From Rhyzopertha dominica (Eukaryota; Arthropoda; Insecta; Coleoptera; Bostrichidae): a DNA stretch of 64,000 bases. Location of the stretch: NCBI GenBank assembly GCA_025024175.1, contig QCXZ01000137.1, forward strand, positions 11,222,001 through 11,286,000, in the 5' to 3' direction. Shown here piece by piece: positions 1-11,490 of this stretch; the stretch's first letter is position 1, and each line of letters opens with the position of its first letter. The notes under the pieces are model-generated. The model was not told the origin of the DNA, made no database searches, and saw only the letters and a list, made by a program, of their open reading frames with translations. A program made the translations under genes and the position numbers.

Positions 1-1254
1 ATCACAGCATGTTGTTCACAGAAGAGTTTTATTTTAATTTCTTACAATGTATCTGAAATTGCTATACTGCTCGTGTGCAGAACATACAGGCATTCCTTAT
101 GGTTAATTTAAGACTATTGAGCTGTCCCTTTTCTCAAAAATATAGTGACCCTTTTTCCAGTGCATCATCGCATCGCAAGTCGTACAGTTTAGGCTAGCTT
201 TTGTCTTTGCACATTCTTTTAAATTCCCGTTTCACTGCACTTGTTACTCTTAATGTCCCGCATGACGATAACAGTATTCACATCTCTTTATACTTCCTGT
301 CGTTACTTCATCTGCAACTTTTGTTTATGTTCTTTTTACATACTGGTATGTACAAGTTGCTTTCAGTGGTCAATGTTGACATTTCCTGGGCTTGGGGATC
401 TACCATTAGCAAGTCCACAGCGAAGGTTGAAGTTACGTTACTTTATATTGCATTTGATTTTTAAATTTGATACGAAAAGTCTCCAATTATAAAATATTGC
501 CATTTTCTGCAGCCTTTGCATATTCAGCGATATTATCGCCTTCGTAATGATCCCTCTTGCAAACCTGAAATTACTACCCTACATCTGGAGTCCTATGTAT
601 TTCCAAACTGGTAAGCATTTCTTACATCGTTTGACCAACAACAACAGCAAGGATGACGCCTTCTTTATTTTAGAGTACAGTTCAAATAAGAGTATAACAT
701 CAATCTTTTCAGATACGTACGACATTATGTAAACCTATTATTTTGATCGAATTAATAGTAATACAATCGAATGCATCCTAGTTGCCAATTTACGTATTTC
801 GTTGATATTTTAGAGCGATTCACTACAGTTTTCAAACTTAGAAGGAATATATGTTAGCTAGCTTTGAAAACATGTATAGCTATTTCGGATGTTAGCTATG
901 TTTTTGGTAATTATTTCACTAATTAAGATCTTGTGATGTCTACTTCAAAGCAGATGAAACAAGTCCATCATCTGAGTATTCCCGTTGGGTAGTGTTGTGT
1001 TGTAGACATACATGTTTGCTCACAAATGTAAAGGGAAGGATGGGTTCAAGTTGTACAAATGTAAGACCTTACAATTTAACTTATCTGCTCCCCTCGCCAT
1101 ATTTATGATTATTAACTGTTTTTTCCATTTCCAGATTCCGAGTACGGACTATGACCTACGTACATACGTCCGTTAAAAACCAACTTCATTACAAAAAAAC
1201 AAGCACAGTTACCTAATAATAAAATAAAATATTTGATAAAGTATCCATTTATAT
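1..1254. other. A+T-rich unique DNA, nothing recognised
   Basis: No gene, RNA or mobile element is recognised. The short open frames here (up to 87 codons) are rich in Phe, Leu, Ser and Tyr, overlap one another and show no domain, as expected by chance in A+T-rich DNA. Confidence 0.5.
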
Positions 1255-1640
1255 TGCTCCATATTCATATTGATACGCGATATCGATTTCCGCACTAAAA
1301 CGCCCCCACCACGAATATTTCAAGGCAATGTGTTCCAATATGCAGTAAAACTACAAAAATAAAAGGGTCCGGCGCGACCTCGTTTGGAAATTAAAACAAT
1401 AAAGTAACGAAATGATTGTCGTGATTTGGTGCCCGGACACCGCCGTTAATGCGCGAATTTACACCCATTGTTTTTGCGAATCGATTGGTACGATAGGAAT
1501 CCGAACAAGTGTGGTGTCCAACTTTGAATATTTAATAAGCCGACTGTACTGCAGAAGTGGCGGCGAGCAGCTTGTCGCGTTAAAAAGGGATCTGCTTTTA
1601 GTGAACGTTGCCCGTCTGAATAGTTAAAGGTGGGTACACA
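1255..1640. promoter_or_regulatory. G+C-richer complex non-coding block (candidate regulatory element)
   Basis: This stretch has a more even base composition, many CpG-containing words (gcgcgacc, cgccgtt, ggcggcgag) and no simple repeats, which sets it apart from the A+T-rich flanks. It contains a 71-codon open frame, but that frame resembles no family I know. The composition is typical of conserved non-coding DNA in insects. The regulatory role is inferred, because conservation cannot be seen from one genome. Confidence 0.3.
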
Positions 1641-4600
1641 CGAGAGAATATTTTTCGACAGGGTTCCGAATGGATGTAAGTAGAACAGGTTCTAGTTCCT
1701 AATATAATTACAAAGATATAAAGATACTTAAAAAAATTAATTGAACATGAAAGCTTATTATTTTATTTTTGTTTGAAGCGACACCTATTAAGCATGGAAT
1801 TTATGATTTGAACGAGTATTTAGATTATCTTCCTTATACCGCAATATGGCAAAGCTACAGATTTTCAACATTAAGCCTTAAGGCAATCAAAAGATTACGC
1901 GTATAAAGGAATTTGCATCTGATGTTTTTGTTTCCAAATTTGTAGGACTAACGCGCATACGAATCTCAAAAATTTCTTATCGTTCATTTTTTTGTGATAC
2001 AATGACAGTATAATGCATCACAATCCAATACCAGTGTATATTGAATGTCGACATTATTATTGTGAGAACTGTTGTTCCTATACGAATCCAAGAATATTAA
2101 TTCTTTTGGCAATAAGCTTACGAAAATTGGGTGAAATTAGTGTTTGCAAGTATCTTCTATAATAACGTATGAATAATATGTTATCGTTTTTATGGAGTGT
2201 ACTTATATCTGACATCCGACAACTGTCAAAAGGGTTTGGTGTCCTGACAAATAGCTAAGCATACTGCAGTGTAACGCATTTTTGTGTTGCGCTATGTTCC
2301 AGGTTGATGCGTTTTTGTTGTTTTACTTAGCACTGATTCATTTAGATGTCCTGTTCCTAATTGTTTAATCCATTCCTGCTTATGTTTCAATGTTAATTAA
2401 TGCGTGCCTTCTTGCTAATACATTTAACAGCTCCTTTTTGCACATTGCTTATAGTACAATCTAATACTGCTGGATTTGTACTAATCTAATCAATTTTCAT
2501 TTGCATGCGTTGTCATAAATCATTTGCATTTTGAACAGGGCTAACAAAATTTGAATTTTTAATGCGTGACAAAAAAATTCACAAAGGATTAAATCACATG
2601 ATCTAGAATGATAATAATTTGCTATATTTCTGCTGATTATTCGGTCATCATGAATGTTTCTAATGTGCAATGTGCAGTAATACCATCTTATTGAAAATAG
2701 CCCTCATCATGAAGTTGTTCTATGATATGTGTAAAGATTTCATTTTGACGTTCTGTATTTAATATTACTGAAAACTAAATAAAACTTGAGCTTTAGTATT
2801 AATTTTAGTGAGAAACAAAATTGAACCAATAATTTATCCTTTTTATTCAAATACCAGTGAGAAAGAAAAACATCAACAACATAGGCGCAAAAGTGAGTAA
2901 TTGATAAGATAGTTGTTTACAATTATATGTCAATTGCAGTTGTTAGAGCTAGCCAACCACAATACAACAGTTACAAGACGTACGAAAAAATATCTCGGCC
3001 TACTAATATAATATCATACCATAGTTTCCAGCAGCGTACGAATGCGGTTTTTTTGTTACTCCACTATTACAGACGTTGATTTATTTTATTAGGCCATCAA
3101 ACCTCTTGCAGATTAAATTTGAGACGTCTCACGAACACACTCTAGATTCTATATTAAGCTTGTCCTATCCCATATAGTGCTTTTAGTTTAGTTAGTTTCT
3201 ATACAGTTTTTATACACAATAAACCATTCCTTACTTAGGAAGAATTTATTTCAACAGTCGCGGTCGTTCATTTCTAATGTAGTTATTGAAAACTTTGAAA
3301 GTTTCCTGTCAACTCAAATATATTTTTTGCATACAGGTAATATCTTTGAAGTTATTTTGATTTTTCCTTTCCTTTTTCAGAAAGCGACTTTTTCTTATTT
3401 TTTCCTTTCTTTGTTTCACAAAAAACCACAATATTTAGGTAAAGATTGTCAGAAATCTTAAGACCAAACGTACCTATTGTTATTAATTTAAAAAATGATA
3501 ATGCTCTAAGGCTTCAGACCATAAAGCATTTATTTTATTAAACCAATAATAACTGCAATAATTTAGGTAGCAATATCTTTGAATGGATGAAGTTATATTT
3601 ATCTTCATGTACTGGCATAATGCACCTATAGGCTTACATCAGATTGCTACTATTATAAGTAAGCTTACATATCTTGCACCCAAGTTTTGGCACGAGGATC
3701 CAAAAAGGATTTTAAAATCGTTATCTACTTATCAACATGTTTAATTTTCATAAACTTATAAGGTAAAAGTATCATAGAGTGTTAGGCAAAGGGTCGTTTC
3801 CAAAGAAAAGTGGGGTAAATTTAAATTTTGGCGTGTGCACATCTCACACGCACTTTGAGGGTCATTCTGTGAGAATGCCTGTAAGTACCAACTATAATGC
3901 GGTATGATCTCAGCGAGAAGAGTCTAGTGAAATAAGATTACTTTGGATTATTTTTGTCATATTCGTTTTGGCCCAAAGTTAACTATCTACTGTACCACAT
4001 CCTGAAGATACACTAGTTCGCATCAAATTTGAAATGAAAAGGAAATGAAAGGATACAGCCACCCTCGCTTTTTATATTTCCTCGTCAAACTTGGATAGAA
4101 GAAAGTCTATACAATGAAAACCTACATGAAGAAATAAATCTTGCAAATAATTCTGATAATCATAATGGCCAATTGATATCGGTTTCATGTAAATGAAAAA
4201 TCGAATGGGAAGCAACATGTAGTTGTAGTAAGCCAGACTTAAAATGTTAAATCGCATGTGGAAAGGCAACAATGTTCTGGACAAGCTTTCCGACTAAGAA
4301 GATGATGAAGACGATGAGTCACCTGAAAATAATTATGTCAGATAAGAAAATTTAAGACCTTGAAGAATAATAAAGCAGGGAGCATAAATATTGGTTAAAT
4401 TTTTCGAGAAAATGATAACCTTGCCAATTTTATACGCGTTGTAGCTCCTAAACTATTAATGTGGAAGAAATACTTATAACCCCCTTTAAGCCAATATGCT
4501 AGCGCGCTCAGAACAACAAAATATAAGCTTACCTATACATTTTATAAAGTACTCTTATCTACTGGATACGCTATACGTTGATATGCAATTTGATATAATG

Positions 4601-4799
4601 GTATACAGAAACAAATACAAGCTGTAGTCTAATTTTCTACCTATGACCCCATTTTCGTCAACAAGCATTTACTCAAGAATTACATCGGATATAATCATTA
4701 TCAAACGCCTATACCTACTATTTTTCTCAGTTTACTTGTTACACATACAAGATGTGACAATATTGTATCATGAACATTAGGGCCATTAGCTATAAATCA
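1641..4799. other. A+T-rich unique DNA, nothing recognised
   Basis: No coding frame of note (one 70-codon minus-strand frame near 4.1-4.3 kb, without motifs). No terminal inverted repeats or recognisable transposon proteins were seen. Confidence 0.5.
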
Positions 4800-5690
4800 A
4801 GTACAGTGTTCGTTCGAACACGCCATAATGTCGTAACTTTAACAAATAAAATTGTAAGAATTTCGACGCTACCCACACGTTTTATCGAACTTCGTTGTGA
4901 TTGGTTTTGACGCCATTTGTTTTATCTGCATAGGCGGATTTTGTTTTACTTTGCCATTTTAATAATCATTGATACTTACCGTTCAAGCTTCTCAAAATAG
5001 CTGCAATTATTTTAGTAAAACGAAATGGATAAGAGATAGTGAAGATTACAGGCATTTATCGAATAGTGCAGTGCGAGTGCAGCTTTAATCTTGAACTGGA
5101 CGCCATGGTTGGCATCCAATTCTCGCCATCGCATTTGGTTATTTTTCTCATAAATATCGAACGGGAGCTGGGATATTTTGACTTTAATTTCTCTGGAAGA
5201 GTATAAAAGTCAACAAGATAGAATGTTATGTGTCCAGTTAAAAGGGTTTGATTGCCCGTAGTAATTTTGATGTAGTTTCGCATACGGTACGAGCGTGTCG
5301 TACCTGCTATTGTGGAATCGAAGTACCGAAGCCGTAAACATGAAAGTTAATGGTATTACTTACGTTTTATAGCTTACGCCGGCTCTATTCGATATCCAAG
5401 TTGGAGTGTGGGAGATGATTTTTGGATCGGACAAACAAATAAACGAGGCAAGGGTTGTGGAAATGCGATAATAATCACTCCCGCATAAAAGGTCCAGTGT
5501 TTACAGATGGGGGAGGTACATAATGCGCTGATGGGACTGTCTTAACGAGTGGCACAAGGCATCTCGATGAAACACAATAGCTGTGCACTCAGAGTGCTAA
5601 CGAAAACACTATAGACCGCAATGGGCTCGAGAAAACACAAATGTGGATGTTTATATTTGTGTGACTAGGGTAAATATCGATTCTCGTGTA
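4800..5690. promoter_or_regulatory. G+C-richer complex non-coding block (candidate regulatory element)
   Basis: The block has mixed composition with CpG words and few homopolymer runs. It includes a 75-codon minus-strand frame (5056-5283) without recognisable domains. The second half (about 5370-5640) is the most G+C-rich part and contains homeodomain-like and CATAAA-like words near 5478-5490. The role is inferred only from composition. Confidence 0.28.
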
Positions 5691-7962
5691 AGTTAAACAT
5701 AAGGATTGAATGAATGGAAATAAGTTACAAACCTTAAATATTAAAGAGCTATATTTACCCACTTTGTATGCAGGTTGCGTAAAGAATCCTTAAGAGAACT
5801 TTTTTTTAATTGCTGTGATTATAGAGCCAATCGTCTTTTAACTTTCTTACCTTTTCCGGTTAGACAGGCAAGGCATACCAATTATAACTTTTTTTTTAAA
5901 TGGAACTAAGCAGGCATGGACCAATCGTAACGAAAATTTTAAACGAGGTAAAATAGTAGCAAAGCTATGACACTGACAAACCACTGTATAAAATATGGTC
6001 ACACACCATCTGGTGCAAACTATAAGGCAGATAGGGAAAAACTAAGATCGATGAAAATTATTATCATGAACTAGGGATGAAAGAAGCGATAACGAAAGTA
6101 GCGACGAAATGCAAGCTAGAATTGAGAATAAAATTATACAAAAGGAAGAGGCTGAAAATACAAGTGAATAAGACAACCACGTGCTGTAGATTCAATATGC
6201 TGGANGCGAAGTATCAAAGAAAAGATGTAAGCCAAGTAGGTATAAGAAAAGCAGAAAAGATACCAAGGGAGTCGTAGTGGTTAAAAACCAGGATATGCCA
6301 AAATCAAGAGCAAACATTATAATTTAAAAATTCTTAAAACCAGTCTGCGCCCCGTGCAAAAATGTGCACTGAGAAAATTAGTGAAAACATTAGGATCGAA
6401 GTATTCAAATCCAAAACATGGTACCTAAAATGTGAGTTTTTACATTATCAAATTAGAAGTAAATCAACTAACCGAGGCAGACCTTAAGACTTGTGACAAA
6501 CAACTTAAGATTACAATTTTAACAGCCTTCATAAAAAAATCGCGATTTAAGGGATAATTTGATAAACAAGCAAGGCTTTGAATAAAACTAAGGTTATTTA
6601 TGCTGAATTTACAAAAATGTGTTTTAGCTCTATATATGAGTATTTGTCATATGAACAAAACTTCCACTTGTTAAATTATGGAACTTGAATTGACCAAATT
6701 AAGGCGCCATCCAAAAGAAATACTATCGTATGATACGGAAAGTATCTTAGGCTGAAAGAAGTAGAAGTAAAACCTCAGTACTAATCCAATGGTCGGAAAG
6801 TACTCTTGCAAATTCTTATGCAGAAAGCTTTATTACGCGGCTAGAACCCTAAAAACAGTTACATTTATACTGCGCTGCTAAATTTGTTTTAGCTTTTAAA
6901 AAGATGTCATCCCGGGAAGGCATTTGATCAACAGTTTTTTCTAAGAGGACAATCACTGCAGCAATTTATTATTCCTTATGCGAGTTTTAAAAGCTAAAAA
7001 ATATCATAATCCAGAAGCCACACTTGTTAACAGAAAATTAAATTCTAGACGAACTATTCGTCATTAGAATTTCAGTTCCATGATATTTGCATAACAAGAT
7101 GAAAAAAGGACATATCATATGAATGTCGTAATCGTTATCACTTTAATTAATTGTAGTTTTTTTGTAATTAACCAATTACACAAATAGACGTTAAAGTTCA
7201 CCTACTCTTAACAAGAATATACTTTTATCTGACCACTATTATACAAATGTGGCTAACTTTAAGTAAATGCCGGTCAATGAAATATAATTGGCAAGCTCCC
7301 TTCTTAATTTCTGTAAAGTTCACATCTCTCTGGGGTACAAATCTTGCTAACTATAAAAAATGTGTTACAGCACAAAATCCAAATTTTCTAACTCGAAAGA
7401 TCTCTGGCGAATGCATTATGGACCGAAAATCACGTTTGCTAGCAGGTNCTCCTTTTGGTTTTCTTTTGGGATGCCTATATTTGTAACAATGACAGTTGTT
7501 ATCTCAAATCACAAAAATTCAAATGCTATGTAATTAATTATTAGAGGAAATAAAGGTAATTTGGCTCTGATGAAATGTTTTCGGCACAATTTCACACATA
7601 TTATTTTCCTACAAGCGTGACAGAAAGTACAATTGGTATATTCCTCTCAAACAGGTAAATTATTTAACCATGACGCTAGAAATATTATCTTTGTTCATGA
7701 CTTAACTGTATGGGCTATAAGAATTGAAGAGTTGCGCCGCTTTGTAGGGTTTCCACAAATGAGAAAAGTTACTTAGCTGTTTAAGTAGCCAGATGATATT
7801 AGCGAAGAAATAGAGAATAGGAGAAATATTTTACTGGAAAAGACTGCAAAAAAATAGTAAACCAAACTTTCATCCTAGCATCAACTAATGAAGAGTGAGG
7901 TTGAATAATCCTTGGTCACAGTGTTAGCTCTACTCAAAGTTCTTTCTTGCTTAGTTTGTACA
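5691..7962. other. A+T-rich unique DNA, nothing recognised
   Basis: A 66-codon Lys/Arg-rich frame at 6077-6277 and a 79-codon frame at 7247-7486 are present; each spans an ambiguous base and shows no motif. Nothing else is recognised. Confidence 0.45.
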
Positions 7963-8110
7963 GGAGCCAGTTGAGGCATTTGCTAGAACTGAAAAATTAA
8001 TGTACTTATGCGATTCAACCTCTCATGATTTAGAGGATGAAGATGATGAAGCAATGGAAAAAGCTTATGGATTTCTGGATAACAGCACATTTTCTTCAAA
8101 CAAAGATTAT
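7963..8110 (+). CDS. possible isolated internal exon, acidic product, unknown function
   Basis: A reading frame opens just after a pyrimidine-rich tract followed by tttgtacag, a fair 3' splice-site match, so an exon could begin at the GAG at 7963. The peptide starts EPVEAFARTEKLM and then has an acidic run (DLEDEDDEAMEKAYGFLD). That is less Phe/Leu/Tyr-biased than the chance frames nearby. After about residue 50 (near 8110) the frame becomes hydrophobic and low in information, so I end the candidate there, although no convincing GT donor stands out. I do not recognise the family. It could be one exon of a gene whose other exons lie outside the window, a piece of a mobile element, or chance. 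Confidence 0.22.
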
Positions 8111-8690
8111 GAGATATTATTAATGTGTATAGTACAATTTATGTATACAACAACTCTGTATACTCGTGTCAGTTTTGTGTTTACACTGTTCTTAATAAGA
8201 AGGAAAAACTTGTTTCAATACCTTTCGCGTCTAACGAGTGCAGGATTCAGTCAGCACAGAATAAATTTTATCAACCTCACTCCCCATGTCACTTTTCCCC
8301 TAAGACATCGAAGGACTAAACGTCAATCGATATATCTTAGCGTCTAAGGTTACAGTTGTAGAAAGCCACATGTCTTTAAGGAAGAAAACGCACTGCATTT
8401 GTATTCCGTAAAAAGCTGTAACTTTATATCACGTTTCATGTTACGTTTATGTTTATTTACATTCAAACTGAAATATTTCTTGTAAAAGATTTGTATCTAT
8501 TGATGGGGACTCAACTACACTTGCATTTGAAGCTTTAAAGTGTATTCTGATTTTATTACCAAGTCAAACTATTTAAATAGCTTTCCCATATAGCCTTGCA
8601 TCAAAGACTAACAATAAATTTATTTCCACGCAATACTTATTTCACAAAATTACCTAGCTAAGACTGGCCGGATTTAGCGAGTTTCATTAA

Positions 8691-9597
8691 GAGGGGCGTT
8701 TACCTAGAGCGAATCGGGTCATTTTAAGCACCTACCGTTTTACATTTTACCGAGTTATTCGAAACTTTTTCGAAGTGAAATTTCGACAAGGCAATGACAA
8801 AAGATGTAGCTACAACGTAGAGTTCGAGTTTTTTCTGAATTTGGTACGGTAATGTAAATATTTGTTGTTATATTTTGCTTAAAAATGCGTATTTTTGGCG
8901 AGTTATATCTCGAAAACTAAAGCACATAAACGAAAAATTCGAACTCCACGTTGTAGCTACATATTTCTTTGTACACTACCAAAAACATGAGCACGATAAA
9001 TAAGTAAAAACATTCAAAAAATCTAAAACCGCAAACCCTTTCGCACGAGTCCGTCAAGAGAGCGGAATGCGAATGCCCATCCCCACCAGATCCGTCGCAT
9101 GGTATCCAGAGAACAGTGAGGCTAAGATGCAAACCTGTCGAGAATGATCGTGCGGTATACGATTTATTCCGATATGACCGGATTTCTAAGATTTTATGTC
9201 TAAATACACGTGACAAGTTTAATGTTAAAAGCTCTTTCACATTAATTTACTGTCTGCCGAAGCGATGGGGAGGCGAAATGAAAATTATTATAAAAGTTCC
9301 TCCAAAAATCATAGTCGACATGCAGTTAGAATGAAATGTTATATAGTTCATATTTACACAAATAAATGGGTTATTCCATATTTTGAATAACCTGGTATAA
9401 TATCATAGTAAGTTACTAATATCATGCTTACTTTTTTATGCACACGCTACAGTCAGCAATTTTCCGAATATTAGTTTAGCCCGTCTGATCTTTGCCTAAT
9501 TTGAACCTAACGGCTACCCTCTTACGTCCCATGTCCCGCTGGTAACATGGGTTGCATAGTTTACATTTTGCCCGATCGCTGCAAGTAAATGCCCCTC
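8691..9597. mobile_element. non-autonomous DNA transposon with TTAA target duplication
   Basis: The left end reads gaggggcgtttacc and the right end, reverse-complemented, gaggggcatttact. Similarity continues to a shared atcggg about 28 bases in. The sequence TTAA stands immediately outside both ends (8687-8690 and 9598-9601), as expected for a TTAA-targeting element such as piggyBac or Sola3. Inside, two arms (8804-8835 and 8931-8962) form an inverted repeat matching at about 28 of 32 positions. The interior frames (9116-9334 plus, 8917-9240 minus) show no transposase motif. The element therefore looks non-autonomous or internally deleted. Family assignment rests only on the target duplication. 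Confidence 0.68.
8804..8962. repeat. internal inverted repeat (hairpin arms 8804-8835 / 8931-8962)
   Basis: The left arm begins atgtagctacaacgtaga and the right arm reverse-complemented begins atgtagctacaacgtgga. The arms lie 95 bases apart inside the TTAA-flanked element and could fold into a long stem in single-stranded DNA or RNA. Confidence 0.7.
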
Positions 9598-10042
9598 TTA
9601 ATTGTAAAGTCAGTTATAGCAAAGCTTAAACATTGCAAGTGTTGCTACACTAAACGGTTCCACTAATGGCGGCTTAGCATCTGATCCATTGATTTCGGCG
9701 TGTAAAGCTGCCTCGTAATTGGATTAGAGTAAGTCGTGTGTACTAGCTTTGCTCGCTGTTTAACAGCATCCATTCACTGTGGTACCAAAAAGGTTTACAG
9801 GATATTAAAGAGAGATTACGGGAAGGTAGGCCGCATGATACTGCGACAAAACGTAATCGGTTTTAGTTTTTTCGTCATTTTGCTCTAAAGCTGCTGGATG
9901 GCTGCGAATAGAGATGATTCAACAATTTCGAAACCGAGAGTAAGCAATGTAAACGACCTTATCAGAAGTTTAGTTAAATGCAGCTTTGATCTTGTTAACA
10001 ATTTAGTGGAACTTACACTAATCAACTATTATTGGCTATAAC

Positions 10043-11490
10043 AACGCATGCAGTGTTCATAGACTTATCGGTAGCCTATGATACTGTGTGGAAAGATGGA
10101 TTGATCCTCAAACTATTTGATACTCTGAAATGTGGAAAGATTGTGAAGCTTATTGAATGAATGTCGTGCCAACGTCAATTCAGTGTTTCTGGGAGAGAAA
10201 AGTAGCAAATTCAGGACTTTGAATAATGGTCTTCCACAAGGATCGGTTCTATCGCCTATTCTTTTCATGGCATTGGATTTGCAAAGTAAAGACTTTTCTA
10301 TCCTTGAACAAAACCTTTCAAGAGACATCGAGATTATGAATTGCTATTTTAAAGCCTGGCGCTTGTACCCTAATCCGTTGAAGACAGAAGTAACTTGTTT
10401 TCATCTCGTCAATCATCAAAAGACAAAACAACTTAAAGTTATGTCAAATAACATAATTCTTAAACATAACTTTTCGCCAAAATGCCTTGGAGTGACCCTA
10501 AATACGTCTCTAACGTACAAAAACATCTAGAAAGCATAAGTAAAAAATTATAGACCAGAAATAACATTCCGTATAAGCTTGCTGGTACAAGTTGGGGTGC
10601 AGATGCAAGTGTACTCCGTACTTCTGCAACTGCCTTGCTTTATAGCACTGCTGAGTACTGCTGTCCTGTTTGGAAATTGATCACACAGGAAAAATTGACA
10701 CTCAACACATCACAACATCTCAACATCAACACAACAATTAAGTCAACTCCATTACCTTGGATTCCGATTGTTTCAAACATTGCTCCTCCGGAGATTCGCA
10801 GACAGTTTGCTACATATAAAGTTTGTCAAAAATATCAATCACCTCCTAATGAGTTTCTGATTTCCCGAGATCTTCAAGAGCTACCCATAACCCGGCTAAC
10901 TTCCAGAAAATCTCTGTGGACAGAAGATTTCCTTCGTGCTCCTTATACCATTGAAGATAGATGGTATTCTGCTTGGCAACTTATAAGAAACATAATACAT
11001 TCAATCAACAGCTTATAGACAGAAAAGGCAGCAAGGACTGACATCCCGAGAAAGTCTTGGGTCACTCTAAATCGCTTTGGCACTCGTCATGGGAAATGCA
11101 GCCTTTTTCTTAATAAATGGGATGCATCGATCCACCCTTCTTGTAAATGTGGAGCCCCCTCTAAACAATTGAACATATGGTCAACAGATGCCCCCGTACA
11201 ATATGTCCTGGTGGTTTTGTGTCTATCCATCGTGTTGATAAAAGTGTTGAAGATTGGCTTAAGACAATCTAGATCTGATTGGAGTTTTTCTGCGGTTTTC
11301 TTCAATACTCTCTCCAGCATAAATACATACATGTATGTATCAATTCTGGATGGAACGCAAATGCGAGATCGTTATCGTTAAGTAAAAAGGGCTCTTCTTT
11401 CAACGCTTTTATAAAGGTCGACCGTAGTGGCATGAAATTAACAGAACTGTGTAATGTATTAATGATTTTCATATGAATAAATAAATAATT
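10043..11490 (+). pseudogene. non-LTR retrotransposon (CR1/Jockey-type) ORF2 fragment, copy 1
   Basis: The conceptual translation gives the middle of a reverse transcriptase, with AVFIDLSVAYDTVWKDGL near the start and the GLPQGSVLSPILF block at about 10228-10266. A deletion then removes the catalytic FADD motif. The thumb region follows with a LGVTLNTSLTYK-like block, then LYSTAEYCCPVW (10635 on). The C-terminus has a NRFGTRHGK segment and a CCHC-like knuckle (CKCG...EHMVNRC when a frameshift is bridged). Several frameshifts and stops make it inactive. The 5' part is missing, as is usual for target-primed insertions, and the 3' end closes with an AATAAATAAATAA tail near 11475-11490. A second copy of the same family lies at 60305-61345. 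Confidence 0.85.
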
